In this document: in pieces, positions 48,190 to 53,374 of the stretch
Position numbering within the stretch: position 1 is the stretch's first letter
Layout: each line of letters starts with the position of its first letter
Assembly (NCBI RefSeq): GCF_000424265.1
Contig: NZ_AUJO01000023.1
Span: 1-53,374, forward strand
Source of the DNA: Butyrivibrio sp. WCD3002
Lineage (GTDB): Bacteria > Bacillota > Clostridia > Lachnospirales > Lachnospiraceae
Direction of reading: 5' to 3'
Length of the DNA: 53,374 nucleotides
Translations under genes and position numbers: made by a program
Notes under the pieces: model-generated
Databases searched by the model: none
The model's input: only the letters and a program-made list of their open reading frames with translations
Told to the model about the DNA's origin: nothing

Positions 48190-48672
48190 TCAGCAATTCC
48201 TGTAGGCAAAATCGCAATTCACTTCCGACTGGTAATAACTCCCCATGGTTGTTGGGGCATTAAATAAAGCCGATAGCAAATAGTTTTTAATATTTCTCAC
48301 CTTGGTCGTGTTTTCCTTCATGCAATCCATGACATATTCAACGTGCATATTATTGAGCTTTAAGAATTTTGACTTTACAAGGCTCGCAGGATATTCATTC
48401 TTGGATATCCAGATAGTTTTGTTCCTACAAAGAATGCCGCCTGTACAGGAATCAGAACAGAATCTGCGCAAGCCAGCGCATTTATTGTCATCATTCCCAA
48501 AGATGGCATAGATTTCATTTTTATCCATTCCTTTATATCCGGACAGTTCAAAAAAGCCCTCAGACAGAACTATCGTAACCACTCTCTTATCTACAGACTG
48601 GTAAATTGCAAAGGGTATGGGACTGTTTTCTAAAAGTTTTAATTCCTCATCACTATATCTGTACTTTTCCAT
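48190..48672 (-). pseudogene. PAS-domain protein fragment (hybrid C-terminus)
   Basis: 160 residues. The front (LLENSPIPFAIYQSVDKRVV, IVLSEGFFELSGYKGMDKNE) is the start of a PAS sensor as found at the head of Lachnospiraceae GGDEF/EAL proteins. From about residue 66 a Cys-rich piece follows (LRRFCSDSCTGGILCRNKTI), then a PAS-like end (KFLKLNNMHVEYVMDC) and an unrelated tail. No output domain remains. GGGAGG precedes the ATG, so it may still be made. Confidence 0.5.
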
Positions 48673-48730
48673 TAGAAATACCTCCCCACATAAGAAGCCA
48701 TCGCTCCATCTATCATCTGCTTTCCATTAC

Positions 48731-50956
48731 TTATGCTCGTTTATCATAATCAAGTTCTTTATCAAATGCCTTTTCAAAATCCTCTACCGGCATTGGTTTG
48801 AAGAAATAATACCCCTGCATTTCCTGGCAGCCTCTTTCTTTTAAGAAATCAGCCTGAGCTTTTGTCTCTACTCCTTCTGCAATCAGCTTCATTCCTAGTA
48901 GCTCTACCAATTTGATCACCTGCGTGATTATGATACGGCTCTTTTCCATATCTCCAGCTCCAGTAAGAAAATGGAGATCCATTTTAATACGATCAACAGG
49001 AACTTCTTTTAGCATATGAAGTGATGAGTATCCGCTTCCAAAATCATCCATTTCTACCTGGAAGCCATATTCACGAAGTTCAGAAGTTGTTTTAATCAGG
49101 AAAGCCGGGCTTTCAACATATGCCGTTTCTGTTATCTCAATCCTTAGCTGTTCCGGATCAAGATCATATTTCTTTATAAGTTCATAAAAAATACCTGAAA
49201 TATTCCTATCTTCTCTTATGCCTGAACGAGAGAGGTTTACTGAAACAGAACGGTGTTTTCCTTCCTCATTCCAACGATGAAGATCCTGGCAGACCTTATC
49301 CCATATGTAACTATCCAGATCAAAGATCATTCCTGTTTCTTCTAATACAGGGATAAACACTCCCGGAGAAATCCAGCCAAGCTTTGTATGCTTCCAGCGA
49401 CATAAAGCTTCTGCACCACTTATCGTGCCAGAGCTATAATCCACCTGAGGCTGATACCATACCTGTATTTCGCCTTCTTGGAGAGCCGCTGGTAGATGTC
49501 CACTTATGTCAACTATCTGCTTACCCTTTTCCCACTGCTCAGGGTTGTAGAATTCATATCCTGTCTTTAATGTTTCCCTTACTTTCTTCTCAGCCATTCT
49601 GGCATAATCAAGCATTCGATCCACATCAATGTTTTTGTGGTCTTCCGGAGTAATCGCAAAAACACCGGTACATATCTGAAGCTGGATCTCTTTTCCTCTA
49701 TCTATAAAGTAATTTCTGAGAGGCTCAAAAACTTCTTTTTCATCGCGGCCCATCTGCTCCGCATCAGTAAATTTCCGAAGCACTGCAAATCTGTCTCCGT
49801 TAATTCTTCCCATTGCTTCCTCATCCGAGAAAGTCGCAGTTGCCCTTTCAGCCCAGAAGCGCAAAAGATCATCTCCAGTCTCCCTTCCCATACTTTCATT
49901 TATGAATTTGAAGTTCTTAATATTGCTAAAGGAAAGAAGATACTGGTTCTCCGGATGCGTAATGAGCAGTTCCTCGACACGCTTCTTAAAGCCCTCCAGA
50001 TTCAACACCCCTGTAAGTGGATCTTTTTCAGTCAGTTCACGTATCTTTTCTTCATGTTGTCTATGTATAGCCTTCTGCTTGTGAACAATAGCTATAATAA
50101 ATAAGATGAAAAATATCGTTCCCAGTATCAAAAGATATCTGTATTCAAAGAGATAATCCCAAAAGTCATTTTGATATAAGCGTCTTGAAGTATAGTCCAG
50201 GATAATCGCCTGCTTCCGTGTATCTGTCAGCTTTTCAATGCCCCCATTAAGCCTGTCAACAATAAGTCTTCCTTCAGGTGTATCGAGTGTCCCTGCTCGG
50301 AAGTCCATGGAAAACATAGTTGCAGGCTGCACTTTCAGATCCGAATAAGATGGTTTCTGTAAGACATAACTCCAAACATAAGAATTATGCATCAGCGCAT
50401 CCACTTCTCCTGATCTTAGAGCTTTTACACACTCTGGCATCGTATCATACAGTTTAATCTCCATTCCCGGATAAAGCTGCTTAACCGTTTCTGCTCCTCC
50501 TGCAAGAGAACTGAGCATTCCTATATGGCTTTCATCCAAAGAAGGAAGATTCTTATTTCCCTTTGTAACCATAGTAAATGGCGTCTGAATCAGATTCTCC
50601 GTAACAACAGACTCTTTGCCGGACGAACTCTTTATTGCACTGCCAAAGGGCATAATCATATCGTACTCAGGATTATCCAACGCATCTTTATTTGTTTTTT
50701 CTGTGATAACCTTAAAAGACGCACTATACCCTGCTTCTTCTGCAGCAGCGCGCATGAGATCAATGCCTATCCCCACGGTCTCTTTTGTCTCAGGATCCAA
50801 ATAAAATACAGGGCATCTGTCAGCAGGAACTCCTATGACAATACTGTCTGCATCATTATTTCCCGCATTAACTGAAACTGTAATTCCCAAAAAGGCCAGA
50901 GTGAATAAGCATATTAAAAAGATTGAATAGCGTTTTATATTCTGCATTATTTTCAT
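48731..50956 (-). CDS. solute-binding sensor with degenerate GGDEF and intact EAL domain
   Basis: About 741 residues from the ATG at 50956; an ATG at 50968 directly abuts the ribosome site and is unlikely. Signal/anchor (about 5-30), a periplasmic-binding-protein type 3 domain (35-255), a membrane helix (265-288), then GGDEF (310-470) and EAL (485-735). The GGDEF signature is degenerate (RINGDRF near 385), so it likely lacks cyclase activity and may bind GTP as a regulator. EAL residues are kept (EALCRW near 517, VSVNLSR, ITETAY, DDFGSGYSSLH), predicting c-di-GMP hydrolysis. The sensor probably binds an amino acid or similar solute. Confidence 0.9.
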   Translation of the reverse strand: MKIMQNIKRYSIFLICLFTLAFLGITVSVNAGNNDADSIVIGVPADRCPVFYLDPETKETVGIGIDLMRAAAEEAGYSASFKVITEKTNKDALDNPEYDMIMPFGSAIKSSSGKESVVTENLIQTPFTMVTKGNKNLPSLDESHIGMLSSLAGGAETVKQLYPGMEIKLYDTMPECVKALRSGEVDALMHNSYVWSYVLQKPSYSDLKVQPATMFSMDFRAGTLDTPEGRLIVDRLNGGIEKLTDTRKQAIILDYTSRRLYQNDFWDYLFEYRYLLILGTIFFILFIIAIVHKQKAIHRQHEEKIRELTEKDPLTGVLNLEGFKKRVEELLITHPENQYLLSFSNIKNFKFINESMGRETGDDLLRFWAERATATFSDEEAMGRINGDRFAVLRKFTDAEQMGRDEKEVFEPLRNYFIDRGKEIQLQICTGVFAITPEDHKNIDVDRMLDYARMAEKKVRETLKTGYEFYNPEQWEKGKQIVDISGHLPAALQEGEIQVWYQPQVDYSSGTISGAEALCRWKHTKLGWISPGVFIPVLEETGMIFDLDSYIWDKVCQDLHRWNEEGKHRSVSVNLSRSGIREDRNISGIFYELIKKYDLDPEQLRIEITETAYVESPAFLIKTTSELREYGFQVEMDDFGSGYSSLHMLKEVPVDRIKMDLHFLTGAGDMEKSRIIITQVIKLVELLGMKLIAEGVETKAQADFLKERGCQEMQGYYFFKPMPVEDFEKAFDKELDYDKRA

Positions 50957-50993
50957 ACAGCGCACCATCCCTCAATGATTTCAGAAACAAAAA

Positions 50994-51022
50994 TGCATGG
51001 AGACAGAATTTATCCCCATGCA
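50994..51022 (-). terminator. intrinsic terminator of the MerR-TipAS relic
   Basis: Stem TGCATGG / CCATGCA on the minus strand, 15-base loop, then TTTTTG. Confidence 0.65.
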
Positions 51023-51096
51023 CGTACATTATATCATTATTATGGTGCAAAATATGCGGTTTATAGCATTTTTATAAATACAATTATACTAATTGT

Positions 51097-51728
51097 TTAC
51101 TTCCCACAGTAAATCTTTATTGCCTGATATACAAATTCTGCAGTTCCTTTGCCGCCCATCTTGTCGATGTTCTCAGTGAACTCTCCGCCGCCCGCATACA
51201 TCTTACCAAGGCCGTAAAGAATCTCATCGGTGCATTTATACATGTTCTCTGTGATGAAGTCCTGTATCTTCTTGACCTGAGCCTGAACCTCTGCGGAAGC
51301 CGGATCCTTACTGATCATGGGCCCGAACTCCTCGAAAATCCTGGAAAAATCAGCCATCAGGCCGCTCTCGTATTCCTTGGTCCAATTCTTGCTCTTTTCC
51401 GAAAACTCTTTATACTCGGGAGTCTGCCCCCACTGCTCTTTGGCTTTCTTTGAATATTCATCAAGCTTACTACTATCAAATGCTGTAAAATCCAATCTTC
51501 TCACTCCTCTCGCTTTAAGGTATTTACACAGATTGAGCAGATTCTCAATGTGCTCCTTCTTGAGTTCCAGGAGGCCAATCTGCTGCAATTTCTCCAGTGC
51601 TGCATCGTCATACAGTCTGTAGCCAGACTCTGTGTATTCTGCGGCTTTAAGAGTCCTATCTGGTCGTAATACTGCAAAGTGCGTATACTCACTCCCGTCA
51701 GCTTACTTACTTCATTTACTGTCTTCAT
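51097..51728 (-). pseudogene. MerR-family TipAS-type regulator, frameshifted and internally deleted
   Basis: The ATG at 51728 has AAGGAG nine bases upstream. The MerR helix-turn-helix begins normally (MKTVNEVSKLTGVSIRTLQY, YDQIGLLKP). A one-base loss near 51656 then shifts the frame; the sense resumes as AEYTESGYRLYDDAALEKLQ. At LQQI the sequence jumps to LLELKKEHIENLLNLC, skipping the rest of the MerR domain. It continues into a complete TipAS antibiotic-binding domain (FTAFDSSKLDEYSKKAKEQW, GEFTENIDKMGGKGTAEFVY). The C-terminal part alone could be translated but could not bind DNA. Confidence 0.85.
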
Positions 51729-51756
51729 GGCTTTCATCTCCTTCACGTGTAACTAT

Positions 51757-51787
51757 AGCTTAAACCATGACGTAACGTTAGAGTCAA
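51757..51787 (-). promoter_or_regulatory. MerR-type promoter with 19-bp spacer
   Basis: On the minus strand, TTGACT (51787-51782) and TAAGCT (51762-51757) are separated by 19 bp that contain the palindrome TAACGTTA. An overlong spacer with an internal operator is the hallmark of promoters that MerR proteins activate by DNA distortion. It directly precedes the broken MerR-TipAS gene. Confidence 0.75.
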
Positions 51788-51805
51788 CACTTTTTCAGAA
51801 AAAAA

Positions 51806-51829
51806 TATAGAGGTCGTAAAACCTCTATA
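51806..51829 (-). terminator. intrinsic terminator
   Basis: Nine-base perfect stem TATAGAGGT / ACCTCTATA with a six-base loop and seven T on the minus strand, five bases after the stop of the 69-residue gene. Confidence 0.85.
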
Positions 51830-51833
51830 CTTC

Positions 51834-52043
51834 TCACCAATAATTCCTGCGTCTGTCTTCTAATTCGATTAGCGCGTCATAATAAAGCTGCTGAAGTTCA
51901 GCTTTACTTAAGCTGTTCACATAATCACGAAGTTCATCGTAATGTCGCTGCTCTTCCTCCTCTTCCTCTTTTTCCCACTCTTCCACTTGTTTGAGGAAAT
52001 CCTCTGCAGCTTTAGGTTCAGCAGTGAAATAAAGAGCAATCAT
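51834..52043 (-). CDS. small acidic coiled-coil protein, unknown function
   Basis: 69 residues. The middle is a Glu-rich helix (FLKQVEEWEKEEEEEEQRHY), followed by YVNSLSKAELQQLYYDALIE and an Arg-rich end. The ribosome site before the ATG at 52043 is weak. A strong terminator follows at once, which supports it as a real gene. I recognise no family. Confidence 0.55.
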   Translation of the reverse strand: MIALYFTAEPKAAEDFLKQVEEWEKEEEEEEQRHYDELRDYVNSLSKAELQQLYYDALIELEDRRRNYW

Positions 52044-52079
52044 ATGCTTACAGATTACTCTGCGTCCATCAGCAAGAAT

Positions 52080-52119
52080 AGGCTGATGCTTACCGTTTCA
52101 GGTACCCTCGCATCAGCCT
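52080..52119. repeat. inverted repeat between the DUF1284 gene and the small acidic gene
   Basis: Arms AGGCTGATGC and GCATCAGCCT with a 20-base loop that itself can pair (GGTACC core). Six T follow on the plus strand, where no gene ends; on the minus strand the tail is only ATTCTT. It may be a weak terminator of the DUF1284 transcript or the leader of the small acidic gene. Confidence 0.5.
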
Positions 52120-52134
52120 TTTTTCGTACCGTAA

Positions 52135-52536
52135 TTACTCACTATCTTCATAGCGGCTTTTCTTTTCCCTGCAAATGTAATCCCAACTGCAATCTTCGCA
52201 GATATCTCCGCGGATACCCGCATCTATTATCTTCTCTCTGACAAGTCCTATGAATTTGGCAAAAGAGATCTCGCTTCCATCAGAAAGTTCGCAGGCACTC
52301 AGCACTTCCTCATCGTACCGCCGTACTTTCTCCTGGGTAGTGCATACGCCGCCTTCATTGTTCGGGCAGTTCTCGCATACAATATCTGTTTCAGCCTTCA
52401 GCACCACCTTCTGCTCCGGGTCCGCTTCAAGCTCTTTTTTCACCCGTCCCATGTGGTCCGTGAAATCAGCACTGTAGCCCTTGCCTTCATAGAACTGAAA
52501 GCACATCCCATGGTGGGGTCTTAAACATTTATTCAT
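52135..52536 (-). CDS. DUF1284 domain protein with Cys clusters
   Basis: About 133 residues from the ATG at 52536 (MNKCLRPHHGMCFQFYEGKG), which begins one base after the stop of the DUF1349 gene and has GAGGAATAA upstream. The start LRPHHGMC, then TDIVCENCPNNEGGVCTTQE and KVRRYDEEVLSAC match DUF1284. The last Cys group is DICEDCSWDYIC. The Cys spacing suggests a metal or Fe-S site. Function unknown; cytoplasmic. Confidence 0.85.
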   Translation of the reverse strand: MNKCLRPHHGMCFQFYEGKGYSADFTDHMGRVKKELEADPEQKVVLKAETDIVCENCPNNEGGVCTTQEKVRRYDEEVLSACELSDGSEISFAKFIGLVREKIIDAGIRGDICEDCSWDYICREKKSRYEDSE

Positions 52537-52537
52537 T

Positions 52538-53137
52538 TTATTCCTCATCCGGCTTCTGTCCATCATGTGCCTTCCACGCACACTCTGTCAGGGCTATATT
52601 TGTAAACTCTGCGGTAAAAGAGCTGTCTTCCGGCGAACATGCATATATTCCAAATCTCGCCTTGCCAGCACCCTCATGCATATGGCAAACTCTCATCTGT
52701 TTCCACTTATTTCCATCATCTGAGCACTCGATACAGTAATCATCTTCCCTGCGGCTCAGCCTATACCACATAGACTTCACTGACGCAGGAATCTCAGTAG
52801 TTGCCCAGTCAGAATAACCGTGGTTGGTAACAACTGATCCAAGGTGCTGGAACTCCTCGTTCTCATACTCAATTGAGCCCTTAAGCCAGTTCTCACTATC
52901 CAGGTACATCACAACTCCGCACTGATCAAAGCGGTGATGGCTGTCAGCAAAATCTGTTTTCACCACAAAGGAAAAGAACTTCTCCTCTGTCTCCATTTGA
53001 AACACAGGAGCATTATCATTCCTGAAATGATAGTACGTCCTCTGCCACAGATCTGTATGTGGCAATGTCGTCACAGTAATCTTATCCTCTGTCACGCTGT
53101 AACTCTTCGGTTCTCTGGTCCAAGTGAATTTCAACAT
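52538..53137 (-). CDS. DUF1349 concanavalin-like protein
   Basis: 199 residues without a signal peptide. TDLWQRTYYHFRNDNAPVFQ, YDQAGVVMY-like segment FDQCGVVMYLDSENWLKGSI, SVVTNHGYSDWATTEIP and MWYRLSRREDDYCIECSDDG are the conserved strands of DUF1349, a beta-jelly-roll (concanavalin-like) fold often linked to carbohydrate metabolism (yeast YgeR-like). The exact role is unknown. It is followed one base later by the DUF1284 gene, probably one operon. GGGAGA precedes the ATG. Confidence 0.85.
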   Translation of the reverse strand: MLKFTWTREPKSYSVTEDKITVTTLPHTDLWQRTYYHFRNDNAPVFQMETEEKFFSFVVKTDFADSHHRFDQCGVVMYLDSENWLKGSIEYENEEFQHLGSVVTNHGYSDWATTEIPASVKSMWYRLSRREDDYCIECSDDGNKWKQMRVCHMHEGAGKARFGIYACSPEDSSFTAEFTNIALTECAWKAHDGQKPDEE

Positions 53138-53150
53138 ATCTCATTCTCCC

Positions 53151-53374
53151 TCATCCGGCAATTAAAAACTGTGCGCTCATAGTATACCGATTTAAGTTAT
53201 CCCCTTCGCTGCTAGCTCCTGAATCCAAAACTGTCTTGGTTATCTTATATGTTCCAGGTTCAAGATTTCCGTAAAGCCATTTCCTTGAAAAAACTGTGGC
53301 TTTTCAAAATCATCTATGATGTGATAACGCCTCGTATTGTTTCTGGCATAGCAGTACGGACATCCAACAGTGCA
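53151..53374 (-). pseudogene. hybrid remnant: CxYC-type protein joined to an Ig-like surface protein end
   Basis: The frame entering from the right edge reads CTVGCPYCYARNNTRRYHII and DDFEKPQFF, like the Cys-rich start of DUF5131/radical-SAM-like proteins; it leaves this sense near 53290 and stops at 53240. In another frame the sense continues as KWLYGNLEPGTYKITKTVLD and NRYTMSAQFLIAG, then stop at 53151. This is the C-terminal strand pattern of a bacterial Ig-like (Big_14 type) domain. Two unrelated genes thus meet at about 53290. The 5' part is outside the window. Confidence 0.55.

Noticed and set aside
50868..51050. A 60-codon minus-strand frame upstream of the EAL protein
   Set aside because: It overlaps the signal-peptide region of the EAL gene and the terminator stem, and has no ribosome site.
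52030..52130. Possible c-di-GMP or fluoride riboswitch before the small acidic gene
   Set aside because: Some short matches (GGACGCAGAG, GCTGATGG) exist but the conserved core order and pairing of those classes are absent.

Overview
The window reads as chromosome of a low-GC, Gram-positive anaerobe of the Clostridia, most likely Lachnospiraceae and close to Butyrivibrio/Pseudobutyrivibrio. This rests on strong AGGAGG ribosome sites, many GNAT, NUDIX and flavodoxin genes, GPH-type sugar transporters beside plant-glycan glycosidases, a GH3 enzyme with its two domains in reversed order, and a manganese riboswitch. No rRNA, tRNA, CRISPR array, phage module or intact insertion sequence was seen. 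Most genes are on the minus strand.

Layout. 0.3-1.8 kb: HipB/HipA-type module. 1.8-3.8 kb: membrane protein, SDR enzyme and TetR regulator, with a twin-palindrome operator on the SDR promoter. 4.0-7.7 kb: acyltransferase, XRE-AbrB regulator, three GNATs and a truncated hydrolase. 8.0-15.3 kb: lipoproteins, flavodoxin, hydrolase, MATE exporter with divergent LysR, then a strongly decayed stretch. 15.3-26.5 kb: beta-glycoside utilisation locus (GPH transporter, GH2, GH1 and GH3 in one operon, divergent AraC regulator, second GPH transporter) with matching operators. 26.6-35.6 kb: small regulators and modification enzymes, including a compact unit made of a nine-fold 11-bp phased repeat, an extended -10 promoter and a 36-codon double-glycine-like peptide, just downstream of a membrane-anchored C39-like peptidase. 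36.2-38.8 kb: two paralogous secreted proteins behind 21-bp phased repeats. 38.9-43.3 kb: GH78 rhamnosidase, a transporter relic and a second AraC paralogue. 43.5-53.4 kb: chemotaxis receptor, an MntP-ZIP fusion under a yybP-ykoY riboswitch, a toxin-antitoxin remnant, an SBP-GGDEF-EAL protein, a broken MerR-TipAS gene and DUF1284/DUF1349 genes.

How it works together. The sugar locus is a coherent system: GPH transporters import oligosaccharides, GH2/GH1/GH3 hydrolyse them, and a two-part AraC regulator probably acts through direct repeats 20 bp apart at both promoters. Much of the rest looks like accessory defence and detoxification functions in turnover.

Two features stand out. First, more than a dozen genes are fragments or hybrids that look like products of short deletions joining unrelated coding sequences (AKR, YbaK/nitroreductase, glutaredoxin/TetR, GPH/GH3, MerR-TipAS and others). 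Second, the 30.7-31.7 kb locus (phased operator array, tiny Gly/Cys peptide, C39-like peptidase) looks like a tightly regulated peptide system that I cannot match to a described one. All calls come from reading the sequence; no database search was run.
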